Shown here: positions 9,076 through 17,947 of the stretch, in pieces
Position numbering within the stretch: the stretch's first letter is position 1
Layout of the letters: the number at the start of each line of letters is the position of its first letter
NCBI GenBank assembly: GCA_038141705.1
Contig: JAYQIQ010000004.1
Location: forward strand, 1,612,001-1,676,000
Direction of reading: 5' to 3'
DNA length: 64,000 nt
Source: Eutrophomonas brisbanensis
GTDB taxonomy: Bacteria > Pseudomonadota > Gammaproteobacteria > Burkholderiales > Eutrophovitaceae
Made by a program: the position numbers and the translations under genes
Notes under the pieces: generated by a model
Database searches by the model: none
What the model saw: only the letters and a program-made list of their open reading frames with translations
What the model was told of the DNA's origin: nothing

Positions 9076-9840
9076 TTGCGATTCACCCTTTTAGGTAGTG
9101 GTAGTGCTGGCAACTGTTTGGTGGTTAATAGTGGGACATCCACAGTACTTGTCGATTGTGGATTAAGTTTCCAAGAGACAAAACGCCGTTTAACTGCCAG
9201 AGATGTTTCTTTGACGGATATCGATGCAATCCTGGTTACTCATGAGCACGGCGACCATTCCGGTGGGGTTTTTACACTTGCAAAGAAAATAGATATTCCA
9301 ATTTGGTGTACCTCTGGGACTTCTCAGGCGACCATGGCAATGGAACAAGCTAATTCAGTGAACGAAATAATTGGATTTTCTAAGTTTGAAGTTGGTGCGT
9401 TAAAAATAAAACCGTATCCAGTCCCGCATGACGCTCTGGAGCCTAGCCAGTTCACGTTATCCGATGGTCAATTTAAGTTGGGTATTCTCACGGACGCCGG
9501 TGCGGTGACCGCACATATGCTCGAAAACCTGTGTGATTGTGATGCTCTCGTGCTCGAGTTCAATCATGATGAGAATTTATTATTAAAATCTTCCTATCCT
9601 GCCGCACTAAAAAATAGAATTGCTGGAGGTTTTGGGCACCTAAGCAATACGGCTGCCAAAGATTTTTTGAGGAAACTTATTAATCCGAAACTTAAATTCG
9701 TATTGGCGGCACACCTTTCAGAAACTAATAATTCTGAGGATTTAGTAAGGGGCTTACTTGGCGAAGTTCTCCATGAAAGAGAGATCGCATACGCGATCGC
9801 TAGTCAGCACGATGGTTCCGATTGGATAGAAATTAGCTAA
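9076..9840 (+). CDS. MBL-fold metallo-hydrolase, YycJ/WalJ-like
   Basis: 254 residues starting with TTG, with the signature start RFTLLGSGSAGNC. The metal site is THEHGDHSGG, with later ligands in HDALEP and in FGHLSN. The family includes cytoplasmic phosphodiesterases/nucleases such as WalJ; the activity of this member is unknown. It follows bamC by 16 bases once the bamC end is corrected, so dapA-bamC and this gene are probably one transcription unit, an order seen in betaproteobacteria. Confidence 0.85.
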   Translation: MRFTLLGSGSAGNCLVVNSGTSTVLVDCGLSFQETKRRLTARDVSLTDIDAILVTHEHGDHSGGVFTLAKKIDIPIWCTSGTSQATMAMEQANSVNEIIGFSKFEVGALKIKPYPVPHDALEPSQFTLSDGQFKLGILTDAGAVTAHMLENLCDCDALVLEFNHDENLLLKSSYPAALKNRIAGGFGHLSNTAAKDFLRKLINPKLKFVLAAHLSETNNSEDLVRGLLGEVLHEREIAYAIASQHDGSDWIEIS

Positions 9841-9844
9841 TTAA

Positions 9845-10981
9845 TTAATCAGCTAACCGTAATAAAATCCAATTACGCTTCGCGAATTCGAATAGCAATT
9901 TTTTCGTCTCAGTGTGTAAAGTCTTTGGTTCTTCTATCGATCTGGAGTCTGCGATTCGCTTTAAATTGTCTATCGTTTTGTTTTCAAGTGTCAATGTTTG
10001 CCCCGCAATAAAAAAATAATTTCCCGAGTACATCATTCGAACGCTTGGGTTGACTTCGTAAAGCCCTTTGTGAAGCCCATTCCAAAATGTCTTCCACGTG
10101 ATGGTTTTTGGGGGGGTATCATCCTGATCGTCGTTTGACATGGATAGATTCTCGCCAAGAAATATACGGACATCATCTTTATTCCAACGAAGTCTATCCA
10201 ATATTTGATTTGTGTCCCTAACAAGTTTATTAGGGATTTTTCCTGGGTAATTTGTGGGTAGGATATTAGGATCTGTGTATTTCTTTTCGATGAGTTTTTT
10301 TCCATCGAGATAATCCAGGAAGTCGACTTTTAATCTTGTGAAGTCGGGCGCTCTAAATCCAACCGAAAATGTAAAGGCGTTACTGTCTCCGACACCATGG
10401 TGTGCAAAATGAGGCGGCAAATACAGGATGTCTCCTTTTTCGAGTGTGCAATGACCTTCTAGATTGAAGTTTTTTAAGATTTTTAAATCTGAATTCTGTA
10501 CAAGCTGGCCATCATGCCGCGAGCTAACTTGCCAGGTTCTGCGCCCGTTTCCTTGAACGAGAAACACATCGTAGGAATCAAAATGTGGCCCAACGCTGCC
10601 ACCGGGGGTAGAGAAGCTAACCATGACGTCATCTAAACGAGCGTAAGGTAAGAATGAATATTTTTGTAGTAGAGCTGCCGCTCTGCGATCAACACAGTTG
10701 ATCCCTTGTACTAAAAAAGTCCAGTCTCGATTCGGTAATGACTTTATAAATTTCTGCGAGACCGGTCCGTAGCGGACGGAGTATCGCGATCCCTCTCTAC
10801 GAATAAATCTAGTGGGACATTTCGGATCTTGCGAATGACGAATTAGGTCATCGAGCGTTAAGCCCAAAAAATTATCATCGATTCCCTCTCTGATTAAAAG
10901 TGGTTGTTTTTGCCAATAATCTTTTAAAAAATTCTTGGGAGTAAGATTTCCTAGGTGTTTTAGTTTTTTATTACCTGGCAT
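9845..10981 (-). CDS. JmjC-type 2-oxoglutarate oxygenase, RoxA/YcfD-like ribosomal protein hydroxylase
   Basis: I chose the ATG at 10981 (MPGNKKLKHLGNLTPKNF) over an upstream in-frame start because the conserved domain begins there. The cupin motif FSTPGGSVGPHFDSYDVF carries the H-x-D iron ligands, and the third histidine is in PPHFAHHGVGD. In E. coli YcfD hydroxylates an arginine of ribosomal protein L16; the same role is inferred here. The C-terminal 130 residues form the winged-helix-like region of this family. The gene is convergent with the metallo-hydrolase and divergent from slyD. Confidence 0.85.
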   Translation of the reverse strand: MPGNKKLKHLGNLTPKNFLKDYWQKQPLLIREGIDDNFLGLTLDDLIRHSQDPKCPTRFIRREGSRYSVRYGPVSQKFIKSLPNRDWTFLVQGINCVDRRAAALLQKYSFLPYARLDDVMVSFSTPGGSVGPHFDSYDVFLVQGNGRRTWQVSSRHDGQLVQNSDLKILKNFNLEGHCTLEKGDILYLPPHFAHHGVGDSNAFTFSVGFRAPDFTRLKVDFLDYLDGKKLIEKKYTDPNILPTNYPGKIPNKLVRDTNQILDRLRWNKDDVRIFLGENLSMSNDDQDDTPPKTITWKTFWNGLHKGLYEVNPSVRMMYSGNYFFIAGQTLTLENKTIDNLKRIADSRSIEEPKTLHTETKKLLFEFAKRNWILLRLAD

Positions 10982-11076
10982 TGGCGAAGTCCAGTAAAAC
11001 AGCTCTGCTCGCAAAGCTGTTGCTATTGAAGATAAGCGATACAATACAGCAAGCTACTCGAGGAGTTCTTAAAAAT

Positions 11077-11556
11077 ATGGATATCAAAAAAAATGCTGCT
11101 GTCTCTATTGAATACCAACTGTTTGATCTGCAGGGCAAGCTTATTGAAAAGACCTCAAATCCCATTGTCTATCTTCATGGTGGCTATCATGGAATTTTTG
11201 AGATTGTTGAGAAAGCGCTTGAAGGAAAGAAAGTAGGAGACTCAGTAGAAGTCAGAATGGAACCCGACCAAGCCTTTGGTGATTTCGATGAGAAGTTAAT
11301 ATTGATTGAGCCGAGAGATAAATTTCCTGCAGATGTCAAAGTAGGTATGCAATTTCAGGGCCACAAAGAGGAGTCCGGTGGGACGGCGTTATACACAGTC
11401 ACCGAGATCGCTGAAGATAAAGTTGTCGTTGATGGAAACCACCCGCTGGCTGGAGTTGGGCTGCTCTTCAAGTGCGAGGTTAAATCCATAAGAGCTGCTA
11501 CAGCCGAAGAAATCTCGCATGGGCATGTCCATGGTGAAGGTGGCCATCATCACTAA
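11077..11556 (+). CDS. slyD: FKBP-type peptidyl-prolyl isomerase SlyD
   Basis: About 159 residues from the ATG at 11077, which follows CGAGGAGT at 11059-11066. The FKBP motifs are YLHGGYHGIFEIVEKALEG and EPDQAFGDFDEKL, with the inserted chaperone flap and VVVDGNHPLAGVGLLF. The histidine-rich tail HGHVHGEGGHHH is a metal-binding end typical of SlyD, which can deliver nickel. It is a cytoplasmic chaperone and proline isomerase. Confidence 0.93.
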   Translation: MDIKKNAAVSIEYQLFDLQGKLIEKTSNPIVYLHGGYHGIFEIVEKALEGKKVGDSVEVRMEPDQAFGDFDEKLILIEPRDKFPADVKVGMQFQGHKEESGGTALYTVTEIAEDKVVVDGNHPLAGVGLLFKCEVKSIRAATAEEISHGHVHGEGGHHH

Positions 11557-11584
11557 GAATCGGACTTCGTTAGCTGGCCTTGGT

Positions 11585-12385
11585 TTAGTTTTTTGCTCTC
11601 GTAAGTGTGCCGATGAGCGTTGATCGGGTGCTCTCGCGTCCAAATTGCCAACTGGAAATGGCTAGAGCAAATATCGTGAACAGAGCTAGGATTATGCAGT
11701 CGAGCATCATAGAAAAGTCGACCGAATGGCCACTTCCGGTATGTGCTGCGTGCTTTAGAAGATCTACGCCGTAAGTAAAAGGGTTGATGATGGTTATCCA
11801 TTGGATCTCAGCAGGGAGTGTGCTTACCGGATAGAGAGCACCGCTAAGAAAGAAAACTGGGAAGATTACAAAATTCATGATCGCCGCGAAATTGTCTAGC
11901 GACTTGGATATGGCTGCCGTAAGCATTCCAAGGCCAGAGCAAGCTAGAGCTGTGAGGATAACTGCAGCCACGAACTCGACCGATGCGAGTTGGCTCAGAC
12001 CGGTTAACCCCGATATCACGAGAATTATGCATAAGATAAATCCTTGAATCATCCCGGCTATAGTTGCAGATAGCATTTTGCTCAAGCTGATCCAATAGCT
12101 CGGAAGTGGAGCAATTACCATCATTCTCATAACTCCCGATTCTTTGTCATAGACGGTAGTTAACGCTGATAGCATAGCGCCAAAGAGAAGAGTCATTGCT
12201 AATATTCCTTGGATGATAAATTCTTTATATGAACCGGGCTGTTGATTCTCTGTAATCGATCCAATGCCACCTCCAATAATGAATAGCCAAATCAGAGGCC
12301 GAACCGTAGATGCAAGAAGTCTGGATTTTTGCCTGATGGTTTTTCTTAATTCGCGTGCCATGACTGCTGAAAGAGCTCTGATCAT
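11585..12385 (-). CDS. ABC-2 type transporter permease (PQQ-operon exporter)
   Basis: About 266 residues with six predicted membrane segments, for example PLIWLFIIGGGIGSI, ILAMTLLFGAMLSALTTV, MIQGFILCIILVISGL and FVIFPVFFLSGALYP. The start is set by an ATGA overlap (12382-12385) with the reconstructed end of the ATPase gene, so the two are translationally coupled. It belongs to the ABC-2 family with the partner ATPase. Its place after pqqE on the same strand suggests export of PQQ or of a PQQ-linked product, which is inference. No terminator is obvious after it. Confidence 0.85.
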   Translation of the reverse strand: MIRALSAVMARELRKTIRQKSRLLASTVRPLIWLFIIGGGIGSITENQQPGSYKEFIIQGILAMTLLFGAMLSALTTVYDKESGVMRMMVIAPLPSYWISLSKMLSATIAGMIQGFILCIILVISGLTGLSQLASVEFVAAVILTALACSGLGMLTAAISKSLDNFAAIMNFVIFPVFFLSGALYPVSTLPAEIQWITIINPFTYGVDLLKHAAHTGSGHSVDFSMMLDCIILALFTIFALAISSWQFGRESTRSTLIGTLTRAKN

Positions 12386-13289
12386 GTCGTCAAATCTCCC
12401 GAGGAAGAAATCCAAAGGAATACATCATTCAAATTTGTTTTCCTAACCAAGATTTTAGATTGATGTCCAGCTAGTCTTTTTCTAATCTCATCGAAAGTGG
12501 CTTCTCGGTTTGACCGAATGAGAAGGGCGTTGGAATCAACTATGTACTCGGAATTTTTAGACCAAGGAGGTTAACTACTTCTTCAGGCTTGTCGTCTTCA
12601 ATTTCGATAATTTCATCGCCAAGTCGATCAATCAACTCCTGCGGCGCTCCAACCTCCACCATCCTCCCTTTTCTGATGAAGCAAACTCGATCACAAGGTG
12701 TCGCCTCCTCGAGATAATGGGTCGTTAGAATCACTGTCAGTTTTTCTTCGGCAATCAATTGCTGTACGAAGCGCCATATTTTCCGTCTGCTGGGAAGGTC
12801 AAGGCCAACGGTGGGCTCATCAAGGAACAGAATTTTGGGTTTATGTAGAACTCCTCTAATTAAGTCAACCGCTCTTCGCATTCCACCTGAGAGCCTCGCT
12901 ACGGGTGATCGTTTTTTATCCGAAAGATCAAATAGCTTTAGTAAAGAATTTATCCGGTCATCGGCAGTTCTTCTGGGAATGCCATACAGGGCTGCAGAGA
13001 AACTCAAATTCTCATAGACCGTCATCGTGCGATCGAGCGCAGACTCTTGAAATACCAAACCGATATTTTTTCTAACGACGATTGGTTTTCTTAAGACATC
13101 GACACCATCAATTGTGATCTGCCCACTAGTCGGTAGACTAAGCGTCGACAGCATGTGGATCGTTGTGGTTTTCCCGGATCCGTTTGGCCCCAAGAGCCCG
13201 AAAAACTGTCCCTCGGGTATGTCTAGGTCCAAGTTATCTACGGCTAACGTGTCTTCAAACTTCTTACTAAGTCCTTTTGCCGAGATCAT
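12382..13289 (-). CDS. ABC transporter ATP-binding protein (PQQ-operon exporter), one frameshift
   Basis: Walker A GPNGSGKTT, signature LSGGMRRAVDL, Walker B ILFLDEPTVGLD and the switch histidine in LTTHYLEEA. As read it ends at 12540 with LGLKIPST. Adding one base to the five-T run at 12554-12558 (A on the coding strand) extends the protein by about 50 residues to end KTNLNDVFLWISSSGDLTT, the usual DrrA/CcmA-type ending, with a TGA inside the permease ATGA start. It follows pqqE by 20 bases. Confidence 0.88.
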
Positions 13290-13309
13290 GTTTGTAAGTT
13301 TTTACAAAT

Positions 13310-14470
13310 TTAATCTTGCATCTCGCTCGCAAATTGCTTGGAGTTCTTATCATCCCGATAAAAGATCAACGGCTTGACCTCTGATGCAGGCGGCTGCGGA
13401 AGTTGTGCCTTTGCAACTTGTTCTGTTATCAGGTGATGATCGGGTGACTTTGAACACACGGGGTCGGTTTTAGTCGCATCGCCAGTGAGCTGATAAGCCT
13501 GGCATCGACATCCACCAAAATCCTTCTCCCGTTCGTCACAACTTTTACATGGCTCTTGCATCCATGAGTCGCCTCTATATGCCTGGAAGGCAGGCGAATC
13601 ATTCCATATCCAGCTCACATCGTGCTCCCGAACATTCGGGAAGGTTAGGCCAGGAAGCTTTCGCGCTTCATGGCAAGGCAGGGCCTGTCCGTCTGGGGCT
13701 ACATTCAAGAATACGGATCCCCATCCGTTCATACAAGCTTTCGGACGGTCAGCATAATAATCCGGTACGACGAAATAGAGTTTCATCTTATTTCCGATTT
13801 TTTCGCGGAATTTATTCGTCTTTTCTTCAGCGATACGTAACTGCTCTCGGCTTGGCATCAAATGTTCACGGTTCTTGAGAGCCCAAGCGTAGTATTGGCT
13901 GTTTGCGAGTTCAACGTGTTCGGCACCCATTGCTTCAGCCATCTCTAGAATCTGATCTATGTGGTCGATATTTAGTCGGTGAAGAACCACATTTAGAACC
14001 ATGGGGTAATCGTACTGTTTGATAAGTTTTGCAACTTTTGACTTTAGATCAAAAGTTTTGGTGCTGGATAGGAAATCATTTAATTCTTTAGTCGAGTCTT
14101 GGAACGATAGCTGAATCTGTCCTAGTCCTCCACTTTTGAAGGCTGATATTCTCTCCTCGGTGAGGCCGATTCCAGATGTCAATAGGTTAACGTAGTAACC
14201 CATTGCGCTCGACTCCGCTACCATCTCCTCCACGTCATCACGCATAAGAGGCTCTCCACCCGAGATTCCGAGTTGCACGGCGCCCAGTTCTCGAGCCTCT
14301 TTGAAAACCTTTAACCAGTCAGCGGTGCTTAGTTCAGATTTAAGCGTTGATGCATAATCCATCGGGTTATAGCAGAACACACAATGCAGAGGGCATTTGT
14401 AGGTAATTTCTGCATTGACCCACATCGGGCCTTTAGGTTTTTTACTCGGCTCTGATCCAACCTTTGTCAT
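13310..14470 (-). CDS. pqqE: PqqA peptide cyclase, radical SAM protein PqqE
   Basis: 386 residues. Forms the carbon-carbon bond between the Glu and Tyr side chains of PqqA, with PqqD as peptide chaperone. The radical SAM cluster motif CPLHCVFCYNP is near residue 31. The C-terminal SPASM cysteines are in KACMNGWG, LPCHEAR, EPCKSCDEREKDFGGCRCQA and DPVCSKS. The start overlaps the end of pqqD by 29 bases. Full length for the family. Confidence 0.97.
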   Translation of the reverse strand: MTKVGSEPSKKPKGPMWVNAEITYKCPLHCVFCYNPMDYASTLKSELSTADWLKVFKEARELGAVQLGISGGEPLMRDDVEEMVAESSAMGYYVNLLTSGIGLTEERISAFKSGGLGQIQLSFQDSTKELNDFLSSTKTFDLKSKVAKLIKQYDYPMVLNVVLHRLNIDHIDQILEMAEAMGAEHVELANSQYYAWALKNREHLMPSREQLRIAEEKTNKFREKIGNKMKLYFVVPDYYADRPKACMNGWGSVFLNVAPDGQALPCHEARKLPGLTFPNVREHDVSWIWNDSPAFQAYRGDSWMQEPCKSCDEREKDFGGCRCQAYQLTGDATKTDPVCSKSPDHHLITEQVAKAQLPQPPASEVKPLIFYRDDKNSKQFASEMQD

Positions 14471-14714
14471 TCGCGTTCTCCAAGAAATCCAGCACGTCTT
14501 GCTTTAAATCTACTCCGGGAAATGTGGTCTCGAGTTGAGAAATAATCTCGTTTGCACTTAATTTCCCATCTACAAGCTTCATTATTTCCCCAGAACTTCC
14601 AGGAAGCTTAATGAGTCCTTCGGGGTAGAGTAATACGTAACAATCTTGTGCGGGTTCAAATTGAAATCGAAATTGTCGTTCCAGGACGATGGGTTTAGTC
14701 ACATCTAGCGTCAT
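14442..14714 (-). CDS. pqqD: PQQ biosynthesis peptide chaperone PqqD
   Basis: About 90 residues from the ATG at 14714, inside an ATGA overlap with the pqqC stop; a longer upstream frame is antisense noise of pqqC. The family pattern is visible as RQFRFQFEPAQDCYVLLYPEG, KLPGSSGEIMKLVDG and a C-terminal DVLDFLENANDKGWI (quoted in parts). It is a small winged-helix-like RRE protein that binds PqqA and hands it to PqqE. Confidence 0.94.
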   Translation of the reverse strand: MTLDVTKPIVLERQFRFQFEPAQDCYVLLYPEGLIKLPGSSGEIMKLVDGKLSANEIISQLETTFPGVDLKQDVLDFLENANDKGWIRAE

Positions 14715-15451
14715 ACTTTCTCCATTCGCGTGACAGCCCCCGCATTCGTCTCTCCGATCCCGTAAGTCACTTGGATCGAATCCAACATAGTCCACAAGAC
14801 ATCGAGCTTGAATTGCAAAATTCCTAAAGCTTTTTCCTGCTCTTCTCGCGTCTTAAAGTGCTCTAAAGTAACACGCAATCCATGTTCAACGTCACGTCTT
14901 GCTTCTGAGAGTCTTTTTCGGAAATACTTGTATCCGTTCTCTTCAATCCACGGATAGTGCTCAGGCCAAGAATCGAGACGTTTTTGGTGGATGGTGGGCG
15001 CAAACAGCTCGGTTAGCGAAGAGCAAACTGCCTCTTCCCAGGGCGCCCGGCGAGCGAAATTGACGTATGCATCAACAGCAAACTTGACTCCTGGCGTCAC
15101 ATGCTTAAGGGAGAGTACGTCGTCACGTGTTAATCCAACCGCCTCTGCCAGAGCGATCCAGGCCTCGATTCCACCTTCGTCGCCTTCGAACCCGTCATGA
15201 TCGAGAATTCGTTGAATCCAAAGTCGCCTGTGGTCCTTATCAGCCATGTTTGACAAGACCGCTGAGTCTTTGATGGGAATCATGATCTGATAATAGAAGC
15301 GGTTAATGACCCAGCCGCGAATTTGCTCTTTTGTGCATTTTCCGCCATTCATCGCGATGTGGAAGGGATGATAAATGTGGTAGCACTTGTCTTTCGCTCG
15401 CAGGCGTTTTTCAAACTCGTCCTTGGTCCAAGGGGTGTTGCTCGATCCCAT
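14711..15451 (-). CDS. pqqC: Pyrroloquinoline-quinone synthase PqqC
   Basis: 246 residues. The cofactor-free oxidase that closes the last ring of PQQ in an eight-electron oxidation. The sequence runs YHIYHPFHIAMNGGK, then GWVINRFYYQIMIPIKDSA and RILDHDG..GGIEAWIALAEAVG. These all match the all-helical TENA-like PqqC fold, with the histidine and arginine active-site residues retained. It sits between pqqB and pqqD with a 4-base overlap to pqqD. Confidence 0.97.
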   Translation of the reverse strand: MGSSNTPWTKDEFEKRLRAKDKCYHIYHPFHIAMNGGKCTKEQIRGWVINRFYYQIMIPIKDSAVLSNMADKDHRRLWIQRILDHDGFEGDEGGIEAWIALAEAVGLTRDDVLSLKHVTPGVKFAVDAYVNFARRAPWEEAVCSSLTELFAPTIHQKRLDSWPEHYPWIEENGYKYFRKRLSEARRDVEHGLRVTLEHFKTREEQEKALGILQFKLDVLWTMLDSIQVTYGIGETNAGAVTRMEKV

Positions 15452-15478
15452 CGCTAATGCTCCGCTTTGCTTAATAAA

Positions 15479-16396
15479 TTAAATGGTTAAATCCATCCCA
15501 TCGTATGCGACATCAATTTTCTCATCAGCCAGAACTGCTCGTTCGGGAGAGTCTTCGCGAAGGATCGGATTGGTGTTGTTGATGTGAATGAGAATTTTTT
15601 TACTCGCTCTTAAAGGTCTTAGTACTTCAATCATTCCGCCAGGATCGGATTGGGGTAGGTGTCCCATATCGAGAGACATTTTTTGCGCAATACCTAATTT
15701 CGCCATCTCATCATTTGTCCAACAAGTGCCATCAACCATTAGGCAGTCCGCTTGTTCCATGAATGGTTTGATTTGGTCTTCTATTTCGGCTAGTCCTGGT
15801 GCGTAAAATAGTTTCTTACCGCTCGTCGCGTCCTCAACTTGTATGCCGATGTTATCGCCAATGTGGGGGTTGTTACGGTGAGGAGAGTAAGGCGGTGCTT
15901 TACTAGATAGCGGCACCGCCGTGATTTTCAGGTTAGGAACCCCCTCAGCTTCAAAACTGTCGAGTGAATCCATCGAAATCTTATTCCAATTTATTCCGCA
16001 GTAATGGCCAAGGATATTGAAGATTGGATTACCCGTGGTCAGCTCTACGAACACCATATCCGTGCAGTAAATATTCAACGGCGTTTTTCCTTCGCGAAGC
16101 ATGAATAGTCCAGTTGTGTGGTCTATCTGGGCATCCATCAACAGCACGGATTTGACTGCGGTATCGCGTATAGATCTGGCAGGTTGTAGCTCGGGAAAGC
16201 CTTGAAATTGAGTCAGGATATCGGGAGAGGCATTAAAAAGAAGCCAATTCACATTGTCGCCCGTCACTGCGATCGAAGACTGTGTTCTTCGTTTGGCATT
16301 TATCGTTCCTTTTCGGACTCCGTCACAGTTCGGACAATTACAGTTCCACTGCGGAAAGCCCCCTCCAGCTGCTGATCCTAGTACTCTGACTCTCAT
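15479..16396 (-). CDS. pqqB: PQQ biosynthesis protein PqqB (MBL-fold oxygenase)
   Basis: 305 residues. The start RVRVLGSAAGGGFPQWNCNCPNC is characteristic, including the Cys-rich loop. The metal-site region DAQIDHTTGLFMLREG replaces the usual HxHxDH of MBL enzymes. PqqB hydroxylates the cross-linked Glu-Tyr intermediate with iron. It follows pqqA after an 88-base gap that contains a strong hairpin, so its expression is probably lower than that of pqqA. Confidence 0.96.
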   Translation of the reverse strand: MRVRVLGSAAGGGFPQWNCNCPNCDGVRKGTINAKRRTQSSIAVTGDNVNWLLFNASPDILTQFQGFPELQPARSIRDTAVKSVLLMDAQIDHTTGLFMLREGKTPLNIYCTDMVFVELTTGNPIFNILGHYCGINWNKISMDSLDSFEAEGVPNLKITAVPLSSKAPPYSPHRNNPHIGDNIGIQVEDATSGKKLFYAPGLAEIEDQIKPFMEQADCLMVDGTCWTNDEMAKLGIAQKMSLDMGHLPQSDPGGMIEVLRPLRASKKILIHINNTNPILREDSPERAVLADEKIDVAYDGMDLTI

Positions 16397-16436
16397 ATTT
16401 CTCGATCTCTATTACGTTACAAGTTCTCTATTAAAG

Positions 16437-16463
16437 CGGAAAGCCCCGAATTGGGGCTTTCCG
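16437..16463 (-). promoter_or_regulatory. Perfect hairpin between pqqA and pqqB
   Basis: CGGAAAGCCCC, loop of 5, GGGGCTTTCCG: an 11-bp perfect stem starting 21 bases after the pqqA stop on the minus strand. No T run follows on that strand, so it is better read as an attenuator, partial terminator or RNA-stabilising end than as a full terminator. It would favour abundant pqqA message over pqqBCDE. Confidence 0.6.
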
Positions 16464-16484
16464 TATGTACTTTGCTAACAGATA

Positions 16485-16556
16485 TTATCTGTTTGCGATG
16501 TACATGGTGACTTCGAAACCGAAACGCATTTCGGTGTACTCAGGCTTTGTCCACAT
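16485..16556 (-). CDS. pqqA: PQQ precursor peptide PqqA (copy 1)
   Basis: A 23-residue peptide beginning MWTKPEYTEMRFGFEV and ending MYIANR. The conserved Glu and Tyr in EVTMY are the atoms-source of PQQ and are spaced E-x3-Y. A strong ribosome site, AAGGAGGT, lies just upstream. It leads the pqqABCDE operon. The peptide is identical to that of the second copy at 21443, although 11 of 23 codons differ, all silently. Confidence 0.96.
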   Translation of the reverse strand: MWTKPEYTEMRFGFEVTMYIANR

Positions 16557-16741
16557 AGCAAGTACCTCCTTGATTAAATTTAGAATACCGCTTTGGCAGC
16601 TCAAAAAGTTGCTTCCACGGCGCCATGTCGATACAGTTGCACATCTCGCAAAGCAAGACCTTATTACTCTATTTACATGACCGTGCGATTGTCCCCTTAC
16701 CGGCTCACTTCCGGCTGCAACATTTTCAGCAAAAGAAACTC

Positions 16742-16752
16742 ATGATTTTCAT
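16742..16752 (-). promoter_or_regulatory. Candidate pqqA operator, ATGAAAATCAT
   Basis: On the minus strand this reads ATGAAAATCAT, an ATGA-AAA-TCAT inverted repeat about 190 bases upstream of pqqA copy 1. The same 11 bases occur in the same orientation about 100 bases upstream of pqqA copy 2 (21333-21343). It also lies 55 bases before the TonB-like gene on the other strand. A shared regulator site is inference. Confidence 0.35.
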
Positions 16753-16806
16753 TAGTTTACGTTTTCATAATACGAACTATTTGCTGGGTAATGCGCTATT
16801 CAACGA

Positions 16807-17907
16807 ATGATGAGCTTTGCTATTCGTTCCAAATATATGGATGCGTTTCAATTAGCGGTTGGGACGTCAATACTTTTGCACGCATTGGTCGTATTTTTGT
16901 TACCAGGTTTCGAGTTTTCAAAGGAGCAAGAGACGGATTTCTTGACTGTCGAGCTCGAGTCGTATGAGCCGCCAACCCAAGAGCAAGTTGAAGAGCTAGA
17001 AACAGTTGATCCTCCAACCTATCGAGAGTTGGAGCGTCCCGTGAATAAAGCCGAGGTTCCTGATAAATTTGCTGAGCCACCTCAAGCTATCCCGGATCCA
17101 CAAGTAATGAGTGAGCCTGAGATTCCAAAATTGGAACCACAGGTTACTCCAGTTGAAATCCCAGTGAGACGGTCAAGTCAGCAAATTCTGTCTAGACCAA
17201 AGGCAGAATTTATTCCTCGAAAGGCGGAGGCGGTTGCACCCCAAATTTCTCCGGAGATCCCAAGAAACGAAGTTGAAATTGAGCCGCTTCCCACTTTGCA
17301 GGAGCAAGTGGTGGAATTGCCCCTCAATCGCCCGAAGGTTGAGCGTCAGCGATCGTCAGCTGAATCGATTCCACCGCCTAAACCCAACATGGTGGAAAGG
17401 TCGAATCGACCATCAACACCACAGAATGCGCCCTCGGTTGCGCCGATTTCGGTCAATCCGGTTGTAGCGCAGCCCCCGCCCAAGCCAGAGCCCAAGCCAG
17501 AGCCCAAGCCAGAGCCCAAGCCAGAGCCCAAGCCAGAGCCCAAGCCAGAGCCCAAGCCAGAGCCCAAGCAGAGCGAAGCTGATTTGGTTAGTTTGGAGAA
17601 GAATTTCAAACGAGATGTGCATAAAATTGTTATCAACTCTGTTCGGTCGGACAGTCTCCTGCTTCGTAGAATGCCGAAGGGGGATCAATTTGATGGGGCA
17701 GTGGTACGGGTGGTAATCAACTTCACGGAACAGGGCAGTTTGATCTCGGAGAGTATCGATATTGAGGAGTCGAGTGGCTCAAAGAAATTTGATGATTTTG
17801 CGTTGCTGGCAATTAAACGGTCGCTCAAAAAATTGGAGCGTATAACACCTCCGAAGGGCATCACTCGAGTAATTTTTCCTTTTCGCCTAAAATTCGTCGA
17901 GGAGTAA
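16807..17907 (+). CDS. TonB-like energy transducer with Pro-Glu-Pro-Lys repeats
   Basis: 366 residues. An N-terminal membrane anchor (LAVGTSILLHALVVFLLPG) precedes a long proline-rich periplasmic segment with seven PKPE-type repeats. The C-terminal domain of about 100 residues (RMPKGDQFDGAVVRVVINFTE, ending PFRLKFVEE) resembles the TonB/TolA C-terminal fold. It would couple the proton motive force to an outer membrane receptor. In a PQQ neighbourhood, uptake of a metal chelate or of PQQ is possible, but no receptor or ExbBD gene is in the window, so the cargo is unknown. Confidence 0.75.
   Translation: MMSFAIRSKYMDAFQLAVGTSILLHALVVFLLPGFEFSKEQETDFLTVELESYEPPTQEQVEELETVDPPTYRELERPVNKAEVPDKFAEPPQAIPDPQVMSEPEIPKLEPQVTPVEIPVRRSSQQILSRPKAEFIPRKAEAVAPQISPEIPRNEVEIEPLPTLQEQVVELPLNRPKVERQRSSAESIPPPKPNMVERSNRPSTPQNAPSVAPISVNPVVAQPPPKPEPKPEPKPEPKPEPKPEPKPEPKPEPKQSEADLVSLEKNFKRDVHKIVINSVRSDSLLLRRMPKGDQFDGAVVRVVINFTEQGSLISESIDIEESSGSKKFDDFALLAIKRSLKKLERITPPKGITRVIFPFRLKFVEE
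17482..17565 (+). repeat. 12-bp tandem repeat, seven units, inside the TonB-like gene
   Basis: Seven near-perfect copies of AAGCCAGAGCCC encode the rigid KPEP spacer of the TonB-like protein. The near identity at DNA level points to recent expansion by slippage. Copy number is likely to vary between strains. Confidence 0.9.
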
Positions 17908-17947
17908 TATTTCATCAAGGTTAGAGCCAAATAAAAACCACATTTGA

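Noticed and set aside
17346..17688. Minus-strand frames with GSGLGSG or LGLWLGLW repeats
   Set aside because: They are antisense translations of the TonB-like PKPE repeat, not genes.
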